Source: Procambarus clarkii (Eukaryota > Arthropoda > Malacostraca > Decapoda > Cambaridae). Taken from it: a DNA stretch of 64,000 bases. The notes under the pieces were generated by a model. That model worked only from the letters and a program-made list of their open reading frames with translations. It was not told where the DNA came from and ran no database searches. The stretch lies in the NCBI RefSeq assembly GCF_040958095.1, contig NC_091219.1, forward strand, positions 28,131,850-28,195,849, written 5' to 3'. Each line of letters begins with the position of its first letter. Position 1 is the stretch's first letter. The translations under genes and the position numbers were made by a program. Of this stretch, positions 52,803 through 64,000 are shown in pieces.

Positions 52803-53283
52803 TATAATATACAATGGTGTTGGGCTCTGGGCGATGACATATGGCCTAACTGGCACCATACAGGTGAGAGTATAGATTGAATGAAAGGCGTAAGCCACCA
52901 ATTGCCATCCACAGATGATGGCAGGCTTCTAGTACACATAAAACATGATAATGGTTTAACTGATGATTGGTTTACCTGGTATACATTATTACAACCTTAC
53001 GGAGTTTTGAAAACTATATGAACATCATTGGTATACACATCATATAATTATGATGGAATTTTTTACAATAATGATGACCGTATTCACCTGATAACATTCA
53101 AGATGATAACCACATTCACATAAAATAAAGTTTTTTCATGGGCCAAGGTAAACTCCATTACATCCACAGAGTTATTATATCCTTATATACATCATACATA
53201 TAAAACCCAGACAATACTTATTTAAATTGTCATATGACAATAACCGGTGGATCAACATATGACGATAACCACTGTCTAAGGGT

Positions 53284-55050
53284 TAAATTTATGATCTCTT
53301 GTTCTTGAAGTTCCAGGTCTAAGAAATTCTTCCTTATCAATTTTGTCGATTCCCATTACTATCTTGTACGTAGTGATCATGTCACCTCTTTTTCTTCTAT
53401 CTTTTAGTTTTGCATATTTAATGCCTCTAACCTCTCCTCACAGCTTTTGTCTTTCAGTTCCTGGAGCCATTTAATTTAATTTCCACCTTTTCCAGATTGT
53501 TATGCTTTTTTAGATATGAGCACGGCATATTCCAGCTTTTATCTCACAAAGGTTGTGAACAATTTCTTTACTATTTCACCCTCCATGTATTTCAAAGCAG
53601 TTCTGAAATTGGAAAGCGTAGCATAGGCTCCTCACACAATATTCACAGGTGATAGTCATTTTTATCTAGAACCACCCCTAGATCTCTTTCTTAAGAATTT
53701 GTTGAAGCTTTCTCACATCATTTGTAGGTTGTTCTATTTTCTCCTATTCCACATTCCATAGCATGGCATTTATTCACATTAAAATCTATTTGCCAAGTGG
53801 TGCTAGATACACTTATTTTGTCTAGGCCTTCTTCAAGGGTATGATAACCATCTAAATTTCTTTTCTTCCCTAGTATCTTAGCATCAGCAGCAAACATGTT
53901 CATAGCATTCTGTATTCCTTTTGGTAAGTCACTTATGTAGCCAATGAACATTACCAGTGCAAGAACTGAAGCCTGTGGGACACCAATTGAAGTATGTTCC
54001 AGTTTCCAGAACAATTTCTAACGTGGGACTCTGTTAAAATACTTTTTTTTTTAGTTAAGATAAATGTTGCCAACCCAACTGTCTTTTTTCTTGTAAACTC
54101 TGTGGCTCTAACATAGAAAATATGTAAATTTGTTGCACAGTCTTCCATATCAAAAACCATACTTGTCTGTCTGTCTTATTATATAATTTTTCTAGGTGTT
54201 CTACCCATTTAGTTTTAATTATTTTTCCAACATTTTTACTATGTACTACACATGTCAATGATACAGGTCTTAAAGAAGTCTTCCCTGCTGCCACATTTGT
54301 AGAGTGGAACTATCTAGGGCATTTTCCTTAAGTCTGCCAGGACTCTTGTACACAGGGATGCCTGAAAAATAAAATGAAGTTGAATGCTAAACTCGGGGTG
54401 CACATTCTCTCAGACCCCATGGTGAAACTCCATCTGGGCCAACAGCTTTTTTCTTATTCAGCTCCTTCAGCATTTTTTTTTTGCACTTTATCTCTAGATA
54501 CCTCTATGTGCTATATGTTGTTGTCTGGAATTCTTATTGTGTGTGGTTCTCTGAACAATTCATTTTGCGCGCACACACACTTTGGAACTGTTTGTTTAAT
54601 GTTTCACACGTTTCATTTTCTGTGAAAACTGTTTCCCATTTTCAACCTCTGAATATTATCCTTTACCTGCAATTTGCTTTCAATGAATTTATAGAATAGG
54701 CCTGGTTCTGTTTTACATTTGTCCACTATCCCTTCCTCAAAATTTCTTTCCGCCTCTCTTCTCACTGCCGTGTTTCATGCTTCTTTGTATCACTGGTATT
54801 TTGAGGGTTTGGCCTCTTCCAATTTTGACTCCATTTTTATGTCTTTTGGTCTCTGGCCTTCTCACAATTTCTGTTGAACCAATCATGTTTCCTGGTTCTG
54901 TATCTGTTTTGCTATAAATTTTGTTGTGCCTTTATCATATATTTCCTAAAACTTGACATACATCTCATTTACATCCATTAACTGCAAGTCTTCCAATCAA
55001 ACTTATTAAAGAACTTTCCATGTTCCCCACAGAGTTTTCTCCTATCAGGA
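53284..55050 (-). mobile_element. CR1-like LINE, degenerate long copy
   Basis: It aligns with 17.75-19.65 kb in the same orientation. Readable minus-strand pieces include IGVPQASVLALVMFIGYISDL, cut short here as QASVLALVMFIGYISDL, and NMFAADAKILG, where the catalytic FADD reads FAAD. Many frame changes and small deletions show it is old. It lacks both the 5' part and the 3' tail. Confidence 0.85.
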
Positions 55051-56920
55051 GGTTGTTTACACACCTAACTGATATGTAATCAAAATATTTTCAACCATGA
55101 CTATGGCATGGCATTTCTCACATATAGTGGTACTCTTGCTAGTATATATCCCATCTTTAATCTTTTAAAGAGGATGCTCTGAATACTATTGAGGGCCTAG
55201 GCAAGTGCACACTGTATAGTTTTAAAGAGGCCCAGTCACTATTGGCCTCTTCATTTCCCTGGATCTTCGTATGAGCGGGAATACCATCATGGGTACAATA
55301 TGAGAAACTATTTAAAAGTACTGTACATATAAAATAGGGGTAATCTGGGAAGGAATTAAAGGTATGCATAAAATGCCTGGAATCTGGATAAACCTATTCA
55401 AATATACAGACAAAACTATATGGAGAAGTAAAAAAGTAGAAATGTTGAGTAAGAAGTGAGAGCTGTATACAAGTGCAGGGTTGTCAGTACCTTAAAACTT
55501 ACTACAGGAAAAGATTCTGAATATTTTTTTCTTGATGCATAAAATCAAACATTGATTACAGATCCAATTTTTAGGTGAAAAGGCAATTCTTGATTGCTCT
55601 AAGTGAAATCAACTTGTTAGTAATCCAACAATATTTAAGATCATTATGAATCTTAATTAATCTACAGGATAGCTTTTATACACTACCAATGGGCTACAGG
55701 AATTCAATATGAAATTATACTATCACTGCAAATTAGGTTACAGCACTTCAAGACATTAATAATTTTTTTACTTCAATATCAATATTCTAAAAAATCCTAT
55801 AATATAAATTGTAGTTACTTCAAAAATTAATTATTCACCTCCACTCCTGTGGGACAGCATAAAAACACACATATAGCAAAACACTAATACTGGTACTTCC
55901 TGAATTTGACAAAATGAATCACAGACTTACGGGTACTTGAGGACATGTCATGTAGCAAAGTCATTTCACTCAAAAAAAGCAAGATTAAAATAAGTGTAAA
56001 TAAAAGTGAAAATGCATCTTGGTAGCCACCAAGCTACATCTACCCATCAGCACTGAAAGCAAAAGTCATATTAGAGCAAGTCAGTGTACACACACCAGCG
56101 CATCACCAGCCAAGCTCCAACTCTACCATTACCACATCCTAACACAAGCAATTTATATTCAATACAAGAATTATGGAATGCAAAATCACTAGTACATTTT
56201 TGGACCTAAGAATTTTATATAGCTACAGTATATTACTAGTCATTTTACAGTCTCAAAGAGCAGTCTCGCACACACATGCTCGCTGATGAAAGAACCAGGC
56301 CTGAAGATAGTGACGTCTTGTAACTTCCAGTACTGATTTAAATAATAGTCAGATAATAGATCAGTTGGCCTTGCTACACACAGGAGCACAACCAAGCTAG
56401 AAAGAGACTCTTCCCTCTCCCACTAGTAAATCTGACATTAATAGGTCTGCCAATATTTTCAATTCCACAATTGTTGGGTTCCTATTTTTACATTCTCCGT
56501 TATCATTGATTCTGCCCTTTCCTCCTGTGTTTATTAACCGAGCCAATTATTATGTTTTATTGTTTCGTTCATCAGCCCAGGCATTCACATGATGAACAAG
56601 TCAAAATAAATAATTCATTGTGAATAAGCTAAAGAGAACACGTTTGATTATTAATAATGTTTACTGTTGATGTCGTGTCTGATACAGTACTAGAGTGGAA
56701 AGTCAGTCATTGAAGTGTTGCCCCCAAACCTAAGCATACCTAACACTGTCCACCCCCCCCCCCACACCAAAATATAAAGGTGTGAAACAGATTATAATAC
56801 GCTTTTCAAAATTAACTTTTGAAAGATCCATAACTATTCTTTTATCTGAATTGATAGAACTTCATCCAATGACCCGAACATCAAAGGTCTTTCTCTCACA
56901 CATACACTCTCTTACCTGTC
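55051..56920. other. Presumed intron or intergenic; no gene seen
   Basis: AT-rich with a C run at about 56750-56762. No domains, RNA genes or clear repeats are recognised. Confidence 0.35.
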
Positions 56921-56925
56921 ACAGG

Positions 56926-57950
56926 GGGGTGACAGGTCAGCTTCTAACATGGATAAAAAAAATTCTAACGGAGAGAAAAATGAGGGTAGTAATCAGAAGC
57001 AATGTATCGGACTGGAGAAATGTCACAAGTGGAGTACCACAGGGTTCAGTTCTTGCACCGGTAATGTTCATTGTCTACATAAATGATCTGCCAGATGGAA
57101 TACAGAATTATATGAACATGTTTGCTGATGCTGGTAAGATAATAGGAAGGATTAACTTAGATGATTATAATGCCCTTCAAGAAGACACGGACAAAATAAG
57201 TATATGGAGCACCACTTGGTAAATGGAATTTAATGTGCATAAATGCCATGTTTTGGAATATGGAATAGGAGAACATAGACTCCACACAACCTATAAATTA
57301 TGTGAGAAATCTTTAAAGATTTCTGAGAGAGATCTAGGAGTGGTTCTAGATAGAAAACTATCACCAGAGGATCACATAAAGAACATTGTGCGAGGAGCCT
57401 ATGCTACACTTTCTAACTTCAGAATTGCTATTAAATACATGAATGGCGATATACTAAAAAAATTGTTCATGACTTTTGTTAGACCAAGAGCTGGAATATG
57501 CAGCAGTTGTATGGTGCCCATATTTTAAGAAGCACATCAACAAACTGGAAAAGGTGCAAAGACATGCCACTAGGTGGCTCACAGAACTGAAGGCCAAGAG
57601 CTATGAGGCATTAAATATGCCAAAACTAGTAAACAGAAGAAAAAGAGGCAATACGATCACTACGTACAAAATAGTAACAGGAATCGATAAAATTGATAGG
57701 GAAGATTTCCCGAGACCTGGAACTTCAAGAACAAGAGGTTATAGATTTAAACTAACTGAACAAAGATGCTGAAGAAATATAAGAAAATTTACTTTCGCAA
57801 ACAGAGTGGTAGACGATTGGAACAAGTTAGGTGAGAAGGTGGTGGAGACCAAAACCATCAGCAATTTCAAAGCGTTATATGACAAAGAGTACTGGGAAGA
57901 TGGGACACTACGAGCGTAGCTCTCATCCTGTAACTACACTTAAGTAATTA
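56926..57950 (+). mobile_element. CR1-like LINE, 3' third, recent-looking
   Basis: It matches the C-terminal third of the 17.53 kb LINE, on the opposite strand. It reads from VTGQLLTWIKKILTERKMR through TSGVPQGSVLAPVMFIVYIN and RDLGVVLDRKLSPEDHIKNI to the 3' tail (aactacacttaagtaattac). There is a stop after IWSTTW, one frame change near 57.49 kb, and the catalytic FADD reads FADA. It is dead but much less diverged than the 53.28 kb copy. Confidence 0.9.
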
Positions 57951-59560
57951 CACAGTGTCTTGTTTCTAAGTAGCTCCTTGCATCACTATACATTCTCAAA
58001 GATAATTCAAACATTTGTCATTACTCCATTAGTCATTAGTTATGCTTAAATTAAGCTACATAGTATTACATGCTTGTTACAATCACCTCTAACATAACAG
58101 CTTTAAGTCTACTAAATCTAATACAAAGAAGATAAGGTTTAATCTTATGTGACATGTTTCTCTCATACAGAATAACTGTCATTCAGGACTCGTGTTCAGT
58201 CACCTTATTCAAGCAGCAGCTGCTACACTTTGTTTTGCAAGAAATACAAATGAAAGCGTCCATACCTAAAATATTCGTAAAGAAAGTAAATACCTAAAGT
58301 ATTCTATTGCAAAATGTATTTTATCATCCCTCTCCTTTTCATTTTAACTACACTTCAAGTGTGCTGAAAGGAAACGAGGTTGAGGGAGGGAAGGGGGGAG
58401 GGAAAAAAGAGAAGAAATTACATGTAGGTGTAAAGAGTTTGTTATTATTTTCTCAACAATAAACAATGATACAGTATTAATTAGAGGTAATGTAATACAG
58501 TAGTTCTCATACTACTCATAATGGGGCACTGGTCGACATAATTAGTTTCATCTTAGGAAACAACATACTACCACTGGTATCAATAACATAAAAACTCTCT
58601 GAAACAATCACCTGCAGTCGTGCTACCATTAGAAGCCACTCCAGAATTCAAACTCGGGTAACCTTGCTTGCAAGACAAGTAGGCAAGGATGCTAACCACT
58701 AAACTAAAGGGAGAATTTTGCAGAGTTTTAAAATTCCAAGCTTTCATCCATATTATTTAAGACCTTGGGGGATGAGGGTGCTAATGCTAGACTTTGGTGC
58801 AGCCAGTCTCATCCATTTAGTAATAATCAAAAGAAGGTGCTAAACCTGGAAAATTATTTAATTTTGTCAGTGTCAGTGTCAGCAGTCCATTCTTCAACTG
58901 CGTCCTAGCAACAGCTTAACCTCTAACCGAGGTCAATCTACTTTCAAAATTAAATTAAGCCTGAAACTAAAATGCTCTGTATGTCACTTCACTGAATTTT
59001 CAAGATTATTTTACCTGTCTTCCAAGCATCTTAGATTCTTACCTAAATTATTCAGGTCAATTAATTTGTACTATAGTACACCTAATTTTTATCCTGGACT
59101 TAAAAACTCTACTTCTTTGTGCCTTAAACTGGAGAATGAAGGGCCGAACTAGGATAATGTTTTGTCTTTTATTGGGTTGTAACCTTTACTATTAATAAAT
59201 TCCTTTACAGTACTTTTATGATTTCTTTATACAGTATAAAAATTCCTTCATATAATTTCCTAGCTTAATTTTTGGCCATAATTTTTAAATTCTTGGAAGA
59301 GCAAAATAATTCGATACCAAAATGATCAAATACATGTATTCTATCCCATTCACCTCTACTTTTCTTAATATACCATTCAAGCACTTTTCTGAATTTTTTA
59401 AAGAATGAGAGAATAACCGATGCATTAAGTTACCATTTGTTTCTACATATATTTATGCACAAAAGCTAATGATATTTGACTTTAAGAACATGCTATGGGA
59501 TCTTATATGCAAGTTTGGTGTTGAAAGGCTAACCACTGCCTCTTGACTGCACAACAATTA
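57951..59560. other. No protein gene seen; AT-rich
   Basis: A purine-rich patch lies at 58.38-58.42 kb. A tRNA-like SINE head (listed separately) and a short family B/C-like scrap near 58.80 kb are the only features. Confidence 0.35.
58616..58705 (-). repeat. tRNA-derived SINE or tRNA pseudogene, family D
   Basis: The minus strand reads 'tagtttagtggttagcatcc' (A-box region) and 'cgagtttgaattctgg' (B-box). No well-paired acceptor stem was found, so a working tRNA is unlikely. Confidence 0.6.
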
Positions 59561-59806
59561 AATGTGTGTAGAAAACACAGAGTTCCTCAGCAACTACAAA
59601 GAGGGAAGGCAAGAAATACACATGAAAAAGGAGACACTAAGAAAAATAAATTACAGAACTGTGGAACTTGAAAATAAATGGTGGGCTGCCAGTCATACAA
59701 AACTGAAGAGAAAGAGCACACATGGAAGAAAGGATTATCCATGTTCTTCCCTGCGGTAGTCCCGCAACGGGTGAACAAAGCCAACCAATCTATTACCTAC
59801 AAAAAC

Positions 59807-59924
59807 GTCAACATCATCTGGTGTTCCCAGACGGTCACCCATCCAAGTACTAACCAGACCGAACGTTGCTCAACTTCGCTGATTGGACGAGAAGCAGTGT
59901 TTTCATCGTGGAATGGTCGTTGAC
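59807..59924 (-). rRNA. 5S rRNA-like gene (variant or pseudogene), about 118 nt
   Basis: The minus strand from 59924 starts GTCAACGACCATTCCACG, continues with CTTCTCGTCCAATCAGCGAA and TTAGTACTTGGATGGGTGAC, and ends GATGATGTTGAC. It aligns end to end with animal 5S rRNA. The internal control C-box (GATGGGTGACCGTCTGGGAA) is almost unchanged. A T5 run follows 1-2 bases after the end, as in Pol III terminators, and an AT-rich AAATAT lies about 20-26 bases upstream. Ends GUCAAC/GUUGAC pair fully, where most 5S has GCCAAC/GUUGGC. Other stems are also kept by paired changes. It may be a working variant, a 5S-derived SINE head or a relic. Confidence 0.75.
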
Positions 59925-61655
59925 CACTTTCATTCTCTCCAATCATATTTTCAACTATATTCAGCCATGCATCAATCCAGATGCAAAACTCCCTCCTGTA
60001 CACAAAGCAACGTGAAGTCTGTATGAGTGTGTGTAAGTAGTAATATTACCCCAAAACTGAGAATACTACACTCTTAGACTACATTTAATCTATATCTGGA
60101 TGGGAGGCAAGAAATGCCAGCAAATAATGTTTTACTCAGGCATTAACTAAATTGACAGAAGACACACAAAGCAATGGCTTTTGATCCATCATTGTGGGGC
60201 AGGTGATGGGGAAGACAGGATAACCCAGGTAAAGGAAAGGTAATGTTGGGTTGCACCATAGCTACTAACAACCTGACTGGCCTAGATGCTATCTGGCTAA
60301 TGGTCGTAATATGATGAAAACCCCTTGATTACGATTGGTTGTGTCACAGCGCTTTATGACAATGGCATCGAGGTACCTTCTCCTGTTTGTCTGGAAACAT
60401 GCAATTTCGTCCACCACAACACACACACACAAGAAGCTGATCCTCAAGGAGGAAGTTAAACACGAGAACGATCACCGAAGCATTGGTCAAGAGTAAATCA
60501 CACCACTCGGAAGAAAAATAGCCCTTTCAACATAGTCATAACCAAAACCATGAGCAAAATAATGTGTATGCAAGCCAGACAATACGCAACTGTGATGCAA
60601 CCCAGCATAGCCTATCCCTCAACTCCACTGTCCTATCAGGTGCCATCCCTCCTTTCTTTTCCTTGCAAGGAAATTGTTTTCACTCTCTTCCAGCAGACAA
60701 GATATAGCTCATGCCAGAACAAAACATTACCTGCAAAAAAAAAAAAGGATTGTTCCCAATTTGCATTTCTTTTCTATTCTGTACCAATGAATATCCACCA
60801 ATAGACCTTCTCCCACTATAAAGCAGGGTGGCTCATGCAGAACTCCTTTAACATAAGTCGTCTTATGTATCCTTTGGCATTTCCTAGACACACGTGTTCC
60901 CTCTGTCCTATCATTTCCTAGTCATTCTTTTATATCTATCCCTATTTGTTTCACACTTTTCATATTTCTTTTCAAATTCATCCTCTTTTTTTTCATATCA
61001 TCTCGATATTCCATCAACCATTTAACCAGCTATTTCTTTCACGAACTTATATCTTTCACTAATTTTTCTCAGCCTCATTTTGTCCATTTACTATTCCATA
61101 CAGGCCTGCAGGAAGGGTTGATATAAGGGGTAGTCATCAGGGAGAAATGTCAAACATGGTACGGTATTTACATCATGGTATAGTATAGTATCTAATTTAC
61201 AACATTTGCATTATAAAATTAACATCTTTAATAACAATTCCAAGATGTTAAATTAGAACAACTATGGTACCGATGCTATGACACCTATTCTAACATTATC
61301 ATCACAATAAGTAACTCTGTTTACTATTATGACTACTGTACTTGTTTATCACAGCTTGTTTGACCTTGCTACCACCATCCTGAGTGTAAGAAAGTAATTA
61401 TCTAAAGAACGAACCAAGCTGGGAAGACTTATGTCGCACTGTCCCTGTCGCAGAAAATTCAAAAGGCACTAAAGATCACTCACGATGCCATCATATTAAG
61501 AATAATCCTTTCAGTACTATTGTAACTCCCCCTAATTCTACAACCATACATGCACAGGAACAAGAAAGCTGGCCCACATGTTAAACACAGAAAGATGCAC
61601 TGTTGCATTTGGCCATTAGACACGGGTTCCTTATCTACTGGTCACTTAACATGGC
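59925..61655. other. No gene seen
   Basis: Mixed sequence with an A run at about 60735-60746 and small ORFs that lack recognisable motifs. Confidence 0.35.
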
Positions 61656-61658
61656 AAT

Positions 61659-62690
61659 ATAACCAGTGTTGAATGTAATGAAATGTTTCTTTCTGGTAGT
61701 CCCAGTGGCTCCATGAAGCTATCTCACCGAGATGGCTTACCACTATTAGGTCACATCAGTCATAAGAGTCCTGACTGGTTTACCAGGGATCAGAACCATA
61801 CCTTGGACCCCCCCTTATAGAGGTGCAAAGAGCTGGGGGTTGTTACAATCCCACACAAAAAAGTATCCAGAAAGTATACAAAGCAAATATAGACAACTGC
61901 ATGGTTCATAGAAACAAAGCATCAGAACCACAAAATGACTCCATATGTGATTCATTCAAAACCAAAATGGCTCAAAATCCTAAAGTGTGCAAAGCTGCCA
62001 ACATTATGTCCTAGGGCTCCAACCTCTGGGTTAGCATTGTCAGTCAAGAACTGACAGACCACAAACTAACATAACTAGTAGAGGAGGCATCAGGTAACCA
62101 CCAGGACTATTACAAAAAGTGGCACTTCATTACATTTACTGCTGGCTTTCTGAGGGCGCCCCTGGTGGCTCTGTGAAGCTATCTAACCTCAGAAAAGAAG
62201 GATAACAAAAAGTACAGCAGATAAATACACAATCGCGAAGCAAATAATGTATTAAAAAAAAACAGGAGTGATAAACGAGCAAATGGCCTCCACAGGACAA
62301 AGAGCGAAGATGGCCAGCATTCTTATGAGAAAAGAGCAAGACAGAGTAATCACACTAACGTGACTCTTCGAATGAATCATTTTGGCTTTCAATAAATCCT
62401 TTGTGGAGTAGTTTTGGCAGTTTTGGTACTTTGTTTCTATGAATCCTGCAGTTGTCTGTATTGCTTCACTTGATTCCTGGGTTTTTTCAGTGGGGAAAAC
62501 TGTAAAAATCACCAATGCTCTGGCTCTGGTCCCTAGTAGGCCAAACATGACTCCATGATTGATGTTACTCAGTAGTGGGAAGCCATTTCGGAGAGGAAAT
62601 TTTTTACAGGAAGCCTCTAGGGGACCCCTTTCCCCCCATCCCAGAAAATTCATAGAAAAAAATATGAGTAGCAGACAACCTCTCAATCTC
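61659..62690. repeat. Family C repeats in inverted arrangement
   Basis: A plus-strand copy (about 61659-62060) starts 'ccagtgttgaatgtaatgaa' and carries 'gacaactgcatggttcatag' and 'aaacaaagc'. A minus-strand copy (about 62690-62350) carries 'gacaactgcaggattcatag' and 'aaacaaag' in the same order. A third start-like piece lies at 62125-62190. The 144-codon minus-strand ORF at 62252-62686 arises from this repeat. Confidence 0.7.
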
Positions 62691-64000
62691 CCCCTCCTAC
62701 TGGCCTGACACGTCTTTTTATATTTACAGAAAATTCAGCCAAAATGCTAGAGACTTTACTATTGCATATCAATATTTCATGCATTAACGTGATGGCTTCA
62801 AGATCTCTCTTCAGAAAACAATCAATATAAACATTTTACTTTTCATTATTACTCTATTTAGACCTCTGAGCAGTGGCCAGACTGAAAGCTGGCAATTCAA
62901 TCGTCAGCTCACCAATGATGTTTGAAGCACAACCTTAATAACTCAATTACTATATACATAAATCTTAGTTCATATAACTATTTCAAACAACCACTATACT
63001 ATTGTCTCATCATGTCTTTTTTCTTTCTCTTGCTCTCTCTCTCTCTCTCTCAAGTTCTTTAACAATCACCTTTATTTCAATAATTTTGTAATTACATTTG
63101 CATTACTTGTATAAAATGCATTTGATTATATTTTCTCGACACTTTACAGCCATTGGTGATCTAAATCTTGCATTTGTTCTCATGAGAAAAAATATGTTTA
63201 CAATATATCATACTGTTATAATACCTAACTTTCAACTGGTAAATTTACTACCACTAATATATCTTTCAAAGCACTTCCCAACCTCAATTTTCATCCTTAA
63301 GTTATTAAACATTTGAATTTGAATTTAATTGCAATATCTCTGTATCCATCAATTTTGACTTACTGTATGGCGTTACTGTATGTATCTGTGAAACTTATAA
63401 AGTAGCACTCAATCACAATACTGTACTATCTTATACCCATACCACACGTCTAGGTACAACTACCGCAAGCGGCCTCAGTATCTAACACCTAGGTGCCACT
63501 ACCTGACAAATGAACCACCACTATCTTACACAGGAAGTAGCGGTGCCTATATACCCATAAATATTTTAAGAACATCTCTCATTGACTAAGTTGGGTATAC
63601 TATAAGTAGAAGTTTGTTATTCCCAGTAACAAAATTACACTAGTTACCAAACTGTTCAGAACAAAGGTTGATATATTTTTAATCTTTTAACTTTCTTATA
63701 TCCTTTAAAATAATCTTTTAAAATACAATAAATTTAAATTATGTTTCTGCATATCATTTATTTATCAGTCTCTATACTCTCATAAAATACACCAAACATT
63801 GCTTGGCTGCCCTACATTGTTTTGAATCCTAAACAGTTTTGTCATACTTCATTCACTATCAATCCACATCTGCATTTCGAGAAAATGTTGTCTCAATGCT
63901 TGCATTCTCATGGTCATTCTTTTAATCCACATTCAAGTTTACCCTCTCAACATTCCCTCCAAAATTTAATGAGCTCATTAATATTTTTGCTTCAAACAGT
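62691..64000. other. No gene seen; AT-rich with a (CT)n run
   Basis: A (CT)n microsatellite lies at about 63028-63051. Otherwise no feature was recognised to the end of the window. Confidence 0.4.

Noticed and set aside
62252-62686. 144-codon minus-strand ORF
   Set aside because: Falls within a dispersed family C repeat that is also present in inverted form next to it.

Overview
The window looks like nuclear DNA from a decapod crustacean, most likely crayfish- or lobster-like. The evidence is AT-rich sequence with long introns, GT-AG splicing, many tRNA-headed SINEs with a decapod-type body, several families of 5'-truncated LINEs, and abundant mini- and microsatellites. No bacterial-type operons are present. 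All calls were made by eye from the sequence, so family names rest on remembered motifs and not on searches.

Host genes. (1) 1.0-7.1 kb, plus strand: a complete seven-exon flavin-containing monooxygenase (470 codons, every junction in phase). (2) 8.5-15.6 kb, minus strand: a complete six-exon SCNM1 orthologue (281 codons), a minor-spliceosome zinc-finger protein, convergent with the FMO. (3) 38.6-43.3 kb, plus strand: a five-exon single-pass membrane protein of 428 codons that I do not recognise. Its cytoplasmic tail carries tandem TQLVDT repeats and tyrosine and proline motifs. (4) 48.8-49.9 kb, minus strand: the last coding exon of a large Ser/Pro-rich protein whose other exons were not identified. 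Weaker calls are a candidate first coding exon at 16.67 kb (plus) and a five-exon, probably non-coding, minus-strand transcript at 32.2-35.1 kb. A 5S rRNA-like gene lies at 59.8 kb (minus), with intact-looking promoter elements and a T-run terminator.

Repeats by region. 1-1 kb: SINE and LINE debris. 7-16 kb: SINEs inside SCNM1 introns, and an inverted duplication just upstream of SCNM1. 17.4-20.7 kb: a nested set in which a CR1-like LINE with an open 808-codon ORF and a TTTA-tailed element both sit inside an older LINE fragment. 21-24 kb: a SINE, a purine-rich minisatellite and two opposed Tigger/pogo transposon fragments. 24.7-31.1 kb: two 3' copies of a LINE with an RNase H domain. 35-37 kb: LINE and SINE fragments and minisatellites. 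43.5-44.9 kb: a gag-like LINE ORF1 remnant. 51-58 kb: a TA-flanked non-autonomous DNA transposon with internal repeated units, and further CR1-like LINE copies. 61.6-62.7 kb: an inverted pair of a dispersed repeat.

Most notable observations. In the FMO gene, a 41-bp minisatellite has copied the exon 3 end together with its 5' splice site, giving six evenly spaced donors. Tandem repeats directly follow several other 5' splice sites in the window. The TQLVDT-repeat membrane protein appears undescribed. The 5S-like gene differs from usual 5S at paired positions in a way that keeps three stems intact.
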